DNA of 64,000 nucleotides from Caballeronia hypogeia (GCF_001544875.2 NZ_FCOA02000019.1:1-64000), one strand, 5' to 3'; shown: positions 25,629 to 34,778, counted from the first letter of the stretch. Numbers and translations: made by a program. Notes: generated by a model from the sequence alone, not told the origin.

Positions 25629-26129
25629 CTACTTCGAAGCCTTCTCCTTGCTCACGACCTCCACCCGGACGGTCGTGCCCCTCGCAAGTGCGGCCGCCTG
25701 CCGGGCATCGCTCGCGCGCACTTCGATAGGCAGGTTGTCGGCGTCCTTGAGCATGACGACGCCCGATGCGGAATCGACACTCGTCACTTGCGCGACGAAG
25801 CGCTTGTCCCCGGGAATGGCCTCCTGAAGCTTCTCTTGTCCGACCGGCGTCAGCGTGACAGGCTGCAGGGCCGAACTCTTGATGCGCGTACCGAGCGGCA
25901 GCTTGTCGAGATCGTGCATGTCGGCACTCACGTTCAACTGCGTCTCGACCCCTTGCGCATTGGCAATCGTCACGCGATGCGCGGCGACATCGACCGCCTT
26001 CACCTCGCCGATGACCTGCACGACCAATTTCCCTTCGATGTGCGGCGCAGTCCGCGCCGCCATTGCGCATTCACCGCCCAACGAGATCAGGGAAGCTGCA
26101 ACGATCATCCCCAGCGTTTTGATTTTCAT
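25629..26129 (-). CDS. Exported hypothetical protein
   Basis: A 166-residue protein with a Sec signal (MKIKTLGMIVAASLISLG followed by a small-residue cleavage region ending AMAA). The mature part is beta-rich with two similar segments (VIGEVKAVDVAAHRVTIANA and VAQVTSVDSASGVVMLKDA), suggesting a duplicated small beta domain. GGAG stands six bases before the ATG at 26129. It lies 171 bp downstream of the patatin gene, same strand. Confidence 0.72.
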   Translation of the reverse strand: MKIKTLGMIVAASLISLGGECAMAARTAPHIEGKLVVQVIGEVKAVDVAAHRVTIANAQGVETQLNVSADMHDLDKLPLGTRIKSSALQPVTLTPVGQEKLQEAIPGDKRFVAQVTSVDSASGVVMLKDADNLPIEVRASDARQAAALARGTTVRVEVVSKEKASK

Positions 26130-26300
26130 GATTTTCTCCATTGTCATCGAACGAAGCGCCGCGCAACACGCCTTTCGTGCGCGCGTCCGCTTCGCAACTA
26201 CAGTGGCGGATTGTGCCCGTCAAAGCTGCCGTCTCTTTATGTCGGACTGCAAAATTTTGTGCCGAATGAATCTGATCGTTGCGAGACTTGCAATGCGTTG

Positions 26301-27347
26301 TTACTTCTTCGCCGATACGGCCGCCGGCGTCGTCGCGTAGACGCTCTTGTGCGGCGGCGTGCCCTCGCGCGGCCAGTCGGAGCGTGCGTCGAAGAACCAT
26401 TCCGCACGCTCGCGGCCCTTGCGGATCAACGCGTGGATGAGCGCCGGATTGCGATCGAGTTTCGAAGCATAGTCGAGCGGACCAGGATAATCCTTCGCGT
26501 CGAGATGCATCTGCACGACGCGTATTTTGATCGGCTTGTAGCGGCTCGACAAAGATTCATCGGCGGCTAGCATCTGGTTGACGCGCGTCAGGAAATATAG
26601 CTCCTGGCCGAGCGCGAGGTTGCCGGAAAGCTCGTTGCGCCGGTCGATGATCTCGTTCATCGATTCGGGCAGTTCGCGCCGACGCTGCGGATTGATCTGC
26701 ACGACCCAGATCTCGTCGGGGCGCCGGTCGAGCGTGAAGTCGGTGAATTCGCGCACTGGCGGATTGCTGCTGAACAGACCGTCCCAGCACAGGCGGCCGT
26801 CCGCCGCGACCGCTCGATAAAGCGGCGGCACCGCAGCCGAGGCGACCAGTTGATCCTGATCGAGTTTTTCGCCGGGAAAGATCACGCGGTCGCCGCTGCG
26901 CACATCCGTCGCGCCGATAAGCAGTGTCGGCTTCGCACGCCGCTCGGCCTCCTTCGGCAGCGACGCGAACGGCAGATATTTGTCGAGCAGTTCGCGCAGG
27001 CGCTCTTCCGCGACCGGCGGATAAAGATACGGGCTGATTTCCGCGTTGATCGGCAGGCGCGCGTACCAGGTGCCGACGGCATTGGCGACGATATCCGGGC
27101 CATCGCGCGCCTCCAGATCGTTCCAGAAACCCGCGAGGCGCGTGATCGCGTCCTTGGGGCCGCCGAGCAGGAGCCCCGCCCACGCGAGCGCGCTGCACAT
27201 CGCGCCGCCGGACGTTCCCGAAAGCGCGACCAGCTCGAAACGCCGCACGAAATCATCGCTCAGGAGCTGCTCGAGCACGCCCGCGGCGAACGCCGCGTGG
27301 CTTCCGCCGCCCTGACACGCAATCGCTACCTTCAGAATCGCCGCCAT
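26301..27347 (-). CDS. Patatin-like phospholipase
   Basis: A 348-residue patatin-fold acyl hydrolase. The oxyanion-hole motif CQGGGSHAAF (11-20), the nucleophile Ser46 in SGTSGGA, and Asp189 in CWDGLFSSNPP form the Ser-Asp dyad. No signal peptide or membrane segment, so it is probably cytosolic and acts on membrane lipids or storage lipids. The GGGSHA version of the anion hole (instead of GGGxRG) is seen in a bacterial subgroup. GAGG precedes the ATG. Confidence 0.88.
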   Translation of the reverse strand: MAAILKVAIACQGGGSHAAFAAGVLEQLLSDDFVRRFELVALSGTSGGAMCSALAWAGLLLGGPKDAITRLAGFWNDLEARDGPDIVANAVGTWYARLPINAEISPYLYPPVAEERLRELLDKYLPFASLPKEAERRAKPTLLIGATDVRSGDRVIFPGEKLDQDQLVASAAVPPLYRAVAADGRLCWDGLFSSNPPVREFTDFTLDRRPDEIWVVQINPQRRRELPESMNEIIDRRNELSGNLALGQELYFLTRVNQMLAADESLSSRYKPIKIRVVQMHLDAKDYPGPLDYASKLDRNPALIHALIRKGRERAEWFFDARSDWPREGTPPHKSVYATTPAAVSAKK

Positions 27348-27409
27348 CGCTGCACCTCGTGCGCCCCTCGATATCGGGGCGTTCGCTACAGGATAGGCGA
27401 CGCGCGCCT

Positions 27410-27991
27410 CTATGCCAGCGCCGCGAGCACCTGTTCCGTCGAACGGATGCGGCCGATGCGCGGAAAGATGAACCGGCAGGTGGATTCGTGCGTGTCGGCG
27501 TTGAGGTCGCTCATCGCATCCTCGACGAAAATCTGCTGATAGCCGCGCTCGTGCGCGCCGCGCGCGGTCGAATCGACGCCGATGGCCGTGGCGATGCCGC
27601 CCAGCACGATCGTCTCAATGCCGCGCCGCCGCAGTTGCGAGTCCAGGTCGGTGTTGTAAAACGCGCCCCATTGCCACTTGGTGACGACGATATCCGACGC
27701 CTGCACGCCGAGTTCCGCGCACAGCTCGCTCCAGCCTTGCGGCTCGGGCGATTCCTGGGCTTGCCCCGCGTCGGTGATCGGGCGCAAGCCGCCGGGCCCG
27801 TTCGGAAACGCCACCTTGACGAGCACGACCGGCGCGCCGAGCGCCCGGAAGCGGTCGGCGAGCGCGCGCGCGTTGGCGAGCACGCTGGCGGAATCGTGCG
27901 GCTGCACGGGCAAGTCGGCAATGCCGGCCTGGAGATCGATCAGCACGAGCGCGGTTTTCGCGGCATCGAGCTTGAGTTCGGGTGCGTTCAT
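27410..27991 (-). CDS. Isochorismatase-fold hydrolase lacking the catalytic Cys
   Basis: A 193-residue member of the isochorismatase superfamily. Asp19 in VLIDLQ and Lys105 in VTKWQWGAF are in place, but the position normally holding the nucleophilic Cys is Gly138 (GGIATAIGVDSTARGA). True isochorismatases such as EntB and PhzD also lack this Cys, so the protein may hydrolyse a vinyl ether or other substrate without a thiol nucleophile instead of an amide. Not inactive by default. It lies between the patatin gene and msrB on the same strand, with 62 and 37 bp gaps. Confidence 0.83.
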   Translation of the reverse strand: MNAPELKLDAAKTALVLIDLQAGIADLPVQPHDSASVLANARALADRFRALGAPVVLVKVAFPNGPGGLRPITDAGQAQESPEPQGWSELCAELGVQASDIVVTKWQWGAFYNTDLDSQLRRRGIETIVLGGIATAIGVDSTARGAHERGYQQIFVEDAMSDLNADTHESTCRFIFPRIGRIRSTEQVLAALA

Positions 27992-28028
27992 GGCGATGTG
28001 AGGGGAAAGGTTGATCCGGAGCAGCGCG

Positions 28029-28511
28029 TCACGCTTCTTCCTGCTGAAAGACCAGCGCCGCGCCGTTCATGCAATAGCGCAAACCGGTGGGCTTCGGGCC
28101 GTCGTCGAAGACATGGCCGAGATGTCCGCCGCAGCGCCGGCAATGCACCTCGTTGCGCATGTGGCCGGTCGCATCCGCGTGCATCGCGACGGCGCCGTCG
28201 ACGGGCTTCCAGAAGCTCGGCCAGCCGGTGCCACTGTCGAATTTCGTCGCCGATGAGAACAGCGAAAGGCCGCAGCCCGCGCACGCGTAGCTGCCCTCGC
28301 GCGCTTCCTTGAGCAGCGGGCTCGCGAATGGTGGTTCGGTGCCGCCGCGCCTGAGCACGCGGTACTGCTCGGAGGTCAGACGACGACGCCATTCGGTGCT
28401 GCTGTGGTCGATCTCGTACGCTCTGGCGGGCGCCGAAGAGCCGGCCCCGCCCGCGAACGCGGCGGCCATCACGCCCAGAAAATTGCGCTTCGTGCGTCTC
28501 ATGATCTTCAT
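28029..28511 (-). CDS. msrB: Peptide-methionine (R)-S-oxide reductase, probably Tat-exported
   Basis: A 160-residue MsrB that repairs methionine-R-sulfoxide. The zinc ligands are Cys77/Cys80 and Cys124/Cys127, the active-site region is TGWPSFW, and the catalytic Cys147 lies in RYCMNGA. The N-terminus MRRTKRNFLGVMAAAFAGGA followed by ARA resembles a Tat leader, so this enzyme likely protects periplasmic proteins. The start could be 28511 or the next ATG at 28502; both keep the leader. It is 29 bp from the ABC-2 permease gene upstream. Confidence 0.9.
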   Translation of the reverse strand: MKIMRRTKRNFLGVMAAAFAGGAGSSAPARAYEIDHSSTEWRRRLTSEQYRVLRRGGTEPPFASPLLKEAREGSYACAGCGLSLFSSATKFDSGTGWPSFWKPVDGAVAMHADATGHMRNEVHCRRCGGHLGHVFDDGPKPTGLRYCMNGAALVFQQEEA

Positions 28512-28540
28512 CCGATAAACGCTATCCTGCCCCGCCCCGC

Positions 28541-29302
28541 TTACGATTTCAGCCGGTATCCCGTCTTGAAGATCCACGCGACGATCGCGATGAACACCGC
28601 AAGAAAGACCAGCGTCATGCCGAAACTCACGCCGACCTGCACGTCCGCGAGCCCGTAGAAGCTCCAGCGAAAGCCGCTGATCAGATAGACGACCGGATTG
28701 AACAATGCGACCGTCTTCCAGAACGGCGGCAGGATGTTGATCGAATAGAAGCTGCCGCCGAGGAACGTGAGCGGCGTGACGATCAGAAGCGGAATGATCT
28801 GCAGCTTCTCGAAGCCGTCAGCCCAGATGCCGATGATGAACCCGAGCAGACTGAACGTGACCGACGTGAGCAGCAGGAACACGATCATCCAGACGGGGTG
28901 ATCGATTCTGAGCGGCACGAACAGGCGCGCGGTCAGCAGGATGATGAGCCCGAGGATCACGGACTTGGTCGCGGCCGCGCCCACGTAGCTCACGACCAGC
29001 TCGAAATACGACACGGGCGCCGAAAGCAACTCGTAGATCGTGCCCGTGAACTTCGGAAAATAGATGCCGAAGGACGCATTGGCGATGCTCTGCGTGAGCA
29101 GCGACAGCATCACGAGGCCCGGCACGATGAACGCGCCGTAACTGATTCCGTCCACTTCCGGAATGCGCGAGCCGATCGCCGCGCCGAACACGACGAAGTA
29201 AAGCGACGTGGAAATGACCGGCGACACGATGCTCTGCATCAGCGTGCGCCCGGCCCGCGCCATTTCGAAACGGTAGATTGCGCGAACAGCGTATAGATTC
29301 AT
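28541..29302 (-). CDS. ABC-2 type transporter permease
   Basis: A 253-residue membrane protein with six predicted helices and the conserved ABC-2 signature near the end (ETPLTFLGG-like sequence at VTPLTFLGGSFY, then NPVVYLISGFRW). It resembles YadH and NodJ permeases. Its ATG overlaps the TGA of the ATPase gene, so the two subunits are made together. Substrate unknown. Confidence 0.9.
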   Translation of the reverse strand: MNLYAVRAIYRFEMARAGRTLMQSIVSPVISTSLYFVVFGAAIGSRIPEVDGISYGAFIVPGLVMLSLLTQSIANASFGIYFPKFTGTIYELLSAPVSYFELVVSYVGAAATKSVILGLIILLTARLFVPLRIDHPVWMIVFLLLTSVTFSLLGFIIGIWADGFEKLQIIPLLIVTPLTFLGGSFYSINILPPFWKTVALFNPVVYLISGFRWSFYGLADVQVGVSFGMTLVFLAVFIAIVAWIFKTGYRLKS

Positions 29303-30225
29303 TTGGCTTCCCGGACGAGGCTCACGAAAATATCTTCGAGCGAGCTTTGCGTCGTTTGCAGATCCTTGAAACGCACGCCGGCTTCGTCCACGTGACGCAG
29401 CAGCGCGATGATGCGGCCCGGCTCGTCCTGGGCATCGTAGGTGTAGGTGAGTTCGCTGCCGTCGGCGGCGCGGACGAGGCCATAAGGCACGAGCGGCGCG
29501 GGAATTTCATCCAGCGGATGTTCGAGCTGCAGCGTGAGCTTCTTCTGCCCGAGCTTGCGCATGAGTTCGCGCTTTTCCTCGACCAGCACGATTTCCCCTC
29601 GGTTGATGACGCCGATGCGGTCCGCCATCTCCTCCGCTTCCTCGATGTAATGCGTCGTCAGGATGATGGTCACCCCGTTCAATTGCAACTCGCGCACGAG
29701 GTCCCACATGTCGCGGCGCAGTTCGACATCGACGCCGGCGGTCGGCTCGTCGAGAAAGAGGATTTCCGGCTCGTGCGCGAGCGCTTTCGCGATCAGCACG
29801 CGACGCTTCATGCCGCCCGACAGCGTCATGATCTTGTTGTCCTTCTTCGCCCATAGCGACAGCGACTTCAGCACCTTCTCGACGTACGCCGGATTCTTCG
29901 GCCGTCCGAACAGCCCGCGGCTGAACGACACGGTCGCCCAGACGGTTTCGAAGGCGTCGGTGGTGAGCTCCTGCGGCACGAGGCCGACCATCGCGCGCGC
30001 AGCGCGATAGTCCGTGAGGATATCGTGACCGGCGACGGTGACCTTGCCCTCGCTCGGATTGACGATGCCGCAGACCGTACTGATGAGCGTGGTCTTGCCC
30101 GCCCCGTTCGGGCCGAGCAGCGCGAAAATCTCGCCGCGCCGGATCTCCAGGTTGACGTTCTTGAGCGCGTGGAAGCCCGACCCGTAGGTCTTGGACAGGT
30201 TGGAAACGGTGATGATGGTCGGCAT
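29299..30225 (-). CDS. ABC transporter ATP-binding protein (YadG-like)
   Basis: A 308-residue ATPase. Walker A is GPNGAGKTT, the signature LSGGMKRR, Walker B EILFLDEPTAGVD, and the H-loop TTHYIEEAEEMADR. The C-terminal ~70 residues match the extension of ABC-2 exporter ATPases. The ATG at 30225 begins the conserved domain; the upstream frame to 30324 lacks support. Coupled by ATGA overlap to the permease. Confidence 0.92.
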   Translation of the reverse strand: MPTIITVSNLSKTYGSGFHALKNVNLEIRRGEIFALLGPNGAGKTTLISTVCGIVNPSEGKVTVAGHDILTDYRAARAMVGLVPQELTTDAFETVWATVSFSRGLFGRPKNPAYVEKVLKSLSLWAKKDNKIMTLSGGMKRRVLIAKALAHEPEILFLDEPTAGVDVELRRDMWDLVRELQLNGVTIILTTHYIEEAEEMADRIGVINRGEIVLVEEKRELMRKLGQKKLTLQLEHPLDEIPAPLVPYGLVRAADGSELTYTYDAQDEPGRIIALLRHVDEAGVRFKDLQTTQSSLEDIFVSLVREAK

Positions 30226-30344
30226 GGCGTGGACGATAGCAGATACCGCGCGATCCGGCTTGGTCGGCGGGGGTCGTCCGTTCGGCCAATGGTGGACGCG
30301 CACGGGCCTGCCTAAAATGGACATCCTCGAAAGGAGCCGACATC

Positions 30345-30824
30345 ATGCTGTTCGAACAGATCCAGACCACCTGCCTCAACGACGCGGACCTCCCGTGGGT
30401 GCCATTCACGCCATATAGCGAACGCGTGCTGGTCAAGTATTTCAAGCTCGACCCGGTTCGCGGCGAGGTCATCGCGCTGATGAAAGCGCCGGCGAAAGGA
30501 CAGATGCCACGGCATCGCCATACCGGCACCGTGATCGTCTACACCGTGCAGGGGCGCTGGAAATATCGCGAGCACGACTGGATCGCGGAGCCGGGCAGCA
30601 TCGTGTACGAGACGGCGGGATCGAGCCACACGCCCGAGGCGCTGGCAACGGATGCGGACGGCGCGGACATCGTCACGCTCAATATCATTCAGGGTGAACT
30701 GCTGTTCGTGAACGACGCCGGCCAGATTCTCGCCGCCGAAAACTGGAAAAGCGGCTGGGACCGTTACGCTGCCTTTTGTCATGCAAACGGCATCGCGCCT
30801 AAAGATCTGACGGCTTTCGGATGA
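30345..30824 (+). CDS. Cupin-domain protein (2,4'-dihydroxyacetophenone dioxygenase-like)
   Basis: A 159-residue single cupin. MPRHRHTGTVIVYTVQGRW carries the metal-binding HxH and the conserved Glu replaced by Val/Tyr context, and ETAGSSHTPE holds the second-motif His. It resembles ChrR-type cupins and 2,4'-dihydroxyacetophenone dioxygenases, yet no aromatic-ketone genes are nearby. AAAGGAG is ten bases before the ATG. Divergent from the ABC transporter genes. Confidence 0.8.
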   Translation: MLFEQIQTTCLNDADLPWVPFTPYSERVLVKYFKLDPVRGEVIALMKAPAKGQMPRHRHTGTVIVYTVQGRWKYREHDWIAEPGSIVYETAGSSHTPEALATDADGADIVTLNIIQGELLFVNDAGQILAAENWKSGWDRYAAFCHANGIAPKDLTAFG

Positions 30825-30934
30825 TTCATCGGATCGCTGGTTAGAATCGATCCCTGAACGCGCCTCGACGCGCTTTCTACTATTTCGGGTTTGCCGGCCG
30901 TTCGAGCCGGCGCATCACTTGGAGGAGCAAAAGC

Positions 30935-31786
30935 ATGAAGATTCAGACCGTCGGCATCGTCGGCGCGGGAACCATGGGCAACGGCATCGCGCAGGTCGCG
31001 GCCGTCGCGGGCTTCAAGGTCGTGCTGATCGACGTCACCGACGCCGCGCTCGCGAAGGGCATCAAGACGCTGACCGGCAGCCTGGACCGGCTCGTGTCGA
31101 AGGACAAGCTGCAGGCATCCGCGCGCGACGCGGCGTTGACGCGCATCGAAACCTCGACCGACTACGCGCGCCTGTCGGAGGCCGACATCGTGATCGAAGC
31201 CGCGACGGAAAACGCCGAACTCAAGAACCGCATCCTGAAGCAGATCGAGGAAGCCGCGCGCGCCGACGCGATCATCGCGTCGAACACGTCGTCGATCTCG
31301 ATCACCGCGCTCGCCGCGCAGCTCGGCACGCCCGAGCGCTTCATCGGCATGCACTTCTTCAATCCGGTGCCGCTGCTGCCGCTCGTCGAAGTGATCCGCG
31401 GCGTGCAGACCAGCGATGAAACCGCCGCCGCCGTGCGCGAACTGACCGAGAAGCTCGACAAGTCGCCCATCGGCGTGCGCAATTCGCCGGGTTTCGTCGT
31501 CAATCGCATTCTGGTGCCGATGATCAACGAAGCGTTCTACGTCCTCTATGAAGGCGTGGCGAGCGCCGAGGAAATCGACGCGGGCATGAAGCTCGGCGCG
31601 AATCATCCGATCGGACCGCTCGCGCTCGCGGACCTGATCGGCCTCGACGTGTGCCTCTCCGTGATGGACGTGTTCCTCAAGGACTTCGGCGATTCGAAGT
31701 ACCGCGCGTGCCCGCTCTTGCGCGAACTCGTCGCGGCGGGACGACTCGGCCGCAAGACGAAGCGCGGCGTATATCAGTACGATTAA
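30935..31786 (+). CDS. 3-hydroxybutyryl-CoA dehydrogenase
   Basis: A 283-residue NAD-dependent 3-hydroxyacyl-CoA dehydrogenase, acting in fatty-acid, butyrate or phenylacetate breakdown. GIVGAGTMGNGIAQ (7-20) is the Rossmann loop, SNTSS the substrate loop, and His140 and Glu152 (MHFFNPVPLLPLVEV) form the catalytic pair. GGAGGAG precedes the ATG. Its TAA overlaps the TAA of the convergent GST gene in a shared TTAA. Confidence 0.93.
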   Translation: MKIQTVGIVGAGTMGNGIAQVAAVAGFKVVLIDVTDAALAKGIKTLTGSLDRLVSKDKLQASARDAALTRIETSTDYARLSEADIVIEAATENAELKNRILKQIEEAARADAIIASNTSSISITALAAQLGTPERFIGMHFFNPVPLLPLVEVIRGVQTSDETAAAVRELTEKLDKSPIGVRNSPGFVVNRILVPMINEAFYVLYEGVASAEEIDAGMKLGANHPIGPLALADLIGLDVCLSVMDVFLKDFGDSKYRACPLLRELVAAGRLGRKTKRGVYQYD

Positions 31787-32724
31787 GCAGCGTCGAAATC
31801 CAGCACCGGTCCGGCGGGCACGATGCCCGTCGGATTGATCGTGCGGTGGCTCTCGTAGTAGTGCCCCTTGATGTGCTCGAAGTTCACCGTCGGCGCGACG
31901 CCGGGCATGCTGTAGATCTCGCGCGCGTATTTCGACAGATGCGGATAATCCGCGATGCGCCGCAGATTGCACTTGAAGTGGCCGACATACACGGCGTCGA
32001 AACGCACGAGCGTGGTGAAGAGCCGGATGTCGGCTTCCGTGAAGCGCTCGCCCGTCAGGTAACGCCGTTCGCTCAGACGCGCTTCGAGAAAGTCGAGCGT
32101 GTCGAAGAGCGGCATCACGGCTTCCTCGTAGGCGGCTTGCGTCGTCGCGAAACCCGCCTTGTAGACGCCGTTGTTGAGCGTGTCGTAGATGCGCGCGTTG
32201 AGGGCGTCGATTTCCTCGCGCAGTCCGGCCGGGTAATAGTCGCCCTGCTTCGCGCCGATATCGTCGAACGCGGAATTCAGCATGCGAATGATTTCCGACG
32301 ACTCGTTATTCACGATCGTCCCGCGCGCCTTGTCCCAGAGAATCGGCACGGTCACGCGTCCGGTGTAGTGCGGATCGGCGGCGGTGTAGACCTGATGCAG
32401 GAAGCGCGCGCCGTTGACCGGGTCGGGCACGACGCCCCGCGCGTCGTCGAAGGTCCATCCGTGTTCGAGCATCAGCCAGTTCACGACCGAGACGCCGATC
32501 ATTCCTTCCAGCCCTTTCAGCGCGCGCATGATCAGCGTGCGATGCGCCCACGGGCACGCGAGGCTCACATACAGGTGATAGCGCCCCGTCTCGGCCTTGA
32601 AACCGCTTTCGCCGTCCGGGGTCACCCAGTGGCGGTATGCCGCTTCCTTGCGCACGAAACGCCCGCCGGCGGATGCCGTGTCGTACCACTTGTCCTGCCA
32701 TTTCCCGTCGACCAGAAGTCCCAT
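31783..32724 (-). CDS. yqjG: Glutathionyl-hydroquinone reductase (YqjG / Xi-class GST)
   Basis: A 313-residue Xi-class glutathione transferase, which reduces glutathionyl-hydroquinones. The catalytic Cys57 is in ACPWAHRT, YTAADPHYTGRVTVPILWD and NNESSEIIRML are the glutathione-site motifs, and the helical domain runs to the end. The ATG at 32724 begins MGLLVDGKW, the usual family opening, with GGAG upstream; a start at 32769 is less likely. Converges on the dehydrogenase gene with overlapping stop codons. Confidence 0.92.
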   Translation of the reverse strand: MGLLVDGKWQDKWYDTASAGGRFVRKEAAYRHWVTPDGESGFKAETGRYHLYVSLACPWAHRTLIMRALKGLEGMIGVSVVNWLMLEHGWTFDDARGVVPDPVNGARFLHQVYTAADPHYTGRVTVPILWDKARGTIVNNESSEIIRMLNSAFDDIGAKQGDYYPAGLREEIDALNARIYDTLNNGVYKAGFATTQAAYEEAVMPLFDTLDFLEARLSERRYLTGERFTEADIRLFTTLVRFDAVYVGHFKCNLRRIADYPHLSKYAREIYSMPGVAPTVNFEHIKGHYYESHRTINPTGIVPAGPVLDFDAA

Positions 32725-32778
32725 TTCATTCTCCTTGAGGGCCGCGGCGCAAGAGACGCGCCACGGCATCGATGCTTG

Positions 32779-33756
32779 TCAGTTCGAGTTCGATGAAGGC
32801 GCGTCGATGAAGCGCACCAGTTGCGCCATCGTCGCATCCGGCGCTTCCTCCATCAGCCAGTGTCCCGCGCCCGGCACGACCACGCCTTGCACGTTGGTCG
32901 ATACGAGCTTCGCCTGATCGATTAGGAACGTGCCCGAGGCGCGCTCGCCGGCAAGAACGAGCATAGGCATCGGCAGCGGCGTCTTTGCGAACACGGCGAA
33001 ATCGTCGGCATCTTGCGTGAACGCGTGGAAATACTCGAAGCCCGCGCGCATCCGGCCGCTGCGCGCATATTGCGCCGAATAATAATGGCGATCCGCCTCG
33101 CTCACCGAATGCGCGGCATCGGCGGCGAAGTCGTTCCAGAAATGCTCGAAAAAGACGCGCTCGCGGCCGCGCACGAGCTTTTCGGGCGTGTCGCCGTAGA
33201 AGTTGAAGTGCCATTTGTCGCGCAGCAGCCAGACTTTCTGCCAGTCGCCCACGCCCGGCAGGAACGCGTCCATCAGCACGATGCTTTCCACTTCGTCGGG
33301 ATATTGCGCGGCGTACGCGTAGGCGACCATCAATCCGATGTCGTGCCCGACCAGCTTGACCTTGCGATAGCCGAGCGCATGCACCATCGCGTGAATGTCC
33401 TGCGCCAGCGTCTTCTTGTCGTAACCCGAAGCAGGCATCGCCGAGCCGCCCGCGCCCGGCAGATCGGGCGCCAGCACGACGCGCTCGCCTGCAAGACGCG
33501 TCATCAGTGGCTGCCACATGTGGCTCGTTTCGGTGTAGCCGTGCAGCAGCACGACGGGCGTCGCGTCGCCGTGTCCGGCTTGCAGATAGTGAATGTCGAT
33601 GCCGTTCGCGTCGATCGTGCGCGACTGGATCGCTGCTGCGGCGGCGACCGGTTGCGGCGCGCGCGGCGCGTTGGCTGCATGCGCCGACGGCAGCAAGGCG
33701 GCGGCGGCGAGCAGCGCGCCGGTCACGCGGCGCATCGTGTGCAGGAAGGTTCTCAT
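32779..33756 (-). CDS. Exported alpha/beta hydrolase (epoxide hydrolase-like)
   Basis: A 325-residue hydrolase with a Sec signal (about 1-27, ending SAHA). LLHGYTETSHMW is the oxyanion region, and the nucleophile elbow VGHDIGLMVAYAYA carries Asp139, the nucleophile of epoxide hydrolases and haloalkane dehalogenases, not a Ser. The general-base His lies in GAGHWLMEE. Natural substrate unknown. Divergent from the LysR regulator at 33864, which may control it. Confidence 0.87.
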   Translation of the reverse strand: MRTFLHTMRRVTGALLAAAALLPSAHAANAPRAPQPVAAAAAIQSRTIDANGIDIHYLQAGHGDATPVVLLHGYTETSHMWQPLMTRLAGERVVLAPDLPGAGGSAMPASGYDKKTLAQDIHAMVHALGYRKVKLVGHDIGLMVAYAYAAQYPDEVESIVLMDAFLPGVGDWQKVWLLRDKWHFNFYGDTPEKLVRGRERVFFEHFWNDFAADAAHSVSEADRHYYSAQYARSGRMRAGFEYFHAFTQDADDFAVFAKTPLPMPMLVLAGERASGTFLIDQAKLVSTNVQGVVVPGAGHWLMEEAPDATMAQLVRFIDAPSSNSN

Positions 33757-33863
33757 CGTTCAGCTCCGTCGAAGGTTGGGTTGTTCCGATGAGCTTCATG
33801 TTGGACCGCCGCCGCGCTTTTGCCGTACGATCCGGACGATGCACTCGTTCGATGGAGTCGAAC

Positions 33864-34778
33864 ATGTTGTCAGAGGACGAACTCTCGCTGCTCGACGCGA
33901 TCCGCGAAACCGGCAGCCTGTCGCGCGCGGCGGCGCGGCTCGGCAAGGCGCCGTCCACCGTGTCGCACGCCGCGCGGCAACTCGAAACGCGCTTCGATGC
34001 GCTGCTTTTCGACCGCCGCCGCTATCGCCTGCAACTTACGCCCGCCGGCCATCTGCTTGCCGACGAAGCCGCGCGCCTGATGCTCGACGTGTCGCGGCTC
34101 GCGCAGCGCGTCAAGCAGATCGCGAGCGGCTGGGAAGACCGGCTGTGGATCGTCTGCGACGAAATCCTCGAATTCGAGACGCTGTTGCCGGTCGTGCAGA
34201 CCTTCGACGCGCTCGACTCCGGCGTTCTGCTGCGCGTCACGCACGAGGTGCTGAGCGGCACCTGGGAAGCCCTGCGCGACGGCCGCGCCGATCTGATCGT
34301 CGGCGCCACCAACGAGCCGCCCGCGATTCCCGGCCTGCGGTGGTTCGAGCTCGGCGTCATGCAATGGGTGTTCGCGGTGTCGCCGCGTCATCCGCTCGCG
34401 AAGGCGGACGGGCCGCTGAAGCGCGAGCAGATCGCGGCGCATCGCGCGGTCGTGGTGGCGGATTCGTCGCGTTCGGCGGGGCGCGCGTACGGCGTGCTCG
34501 GCGGACAGGCCGCGCTCGCCGTGCCGACCATGCGCGCGAAGATTCTGGCGCAGCGGCAAGGGCTCGGCACGGGCTGGGTGCCGCGTCAGCGCGTGGAATC
34601 GCTGCTCGCGCGCGGCGAGCTGATCGAAAAGGAAACCGCCGATCCGCGCGAGCCGAACGTGCTGTATGTGGCGTGGCGCGGCGATCACGAGGGGCGCGCG
34701 TTGCAATGGTGGATCGAGCAGTTGCGGCAGCCGCGTCTGGCTCAAAGGCTCGTCGATGGCGTCGATGCGTTCGCCTGA
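33864..34778 (+). CDS. LysR-family transcriptional regulator
   Basis: A 304-residue regulator with an N-terminal winged helix (ETGSLSRAAARLGKAPSTVS, residues 11-30) and a PBP-like effector domain resembling the YhaJ/DhcR group. GGAG six bases before the ATG at 33864 decides the start over ATG 33852, which lies across the ribosome site. The divergent neighbour is the exported alpha/beta hydrolase, its most likely target. Confidence 0.9.
   Translation: MLSEDELSLLDAIRETGSLSRAAARLGKAPSTVSHAARQLETRFDALLFDRRRYRLQLTPAGHLLADEAARLMLDVSRLAQRVKQIASGWEDRLWIVCDEILEFETLLPVVQTFDALDSGVLLRVTHEVLSGTWEALRDGRADLIVGATNEPPAIPGLRWFELGVMQWVFAVSPRHPLAKADGPLKREQIAAHRAVVVADSSRSAGRAYGVLGGQAALAVPTMRAKILAQRQGLGTGWVPRQRVESLLARGELIEKETADPREPNVLYVAWRGDHEGRALQWWIEQLRQPRLAQRLVDGVDAFA

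Noticed and set aside
31783..31786. Overlapping stop codons of the dehydrogenase and YqjG genes (shared TTAA)
   Set aside because: Tight convergent ends are common in dense genomes and no regulatory structure is visible.
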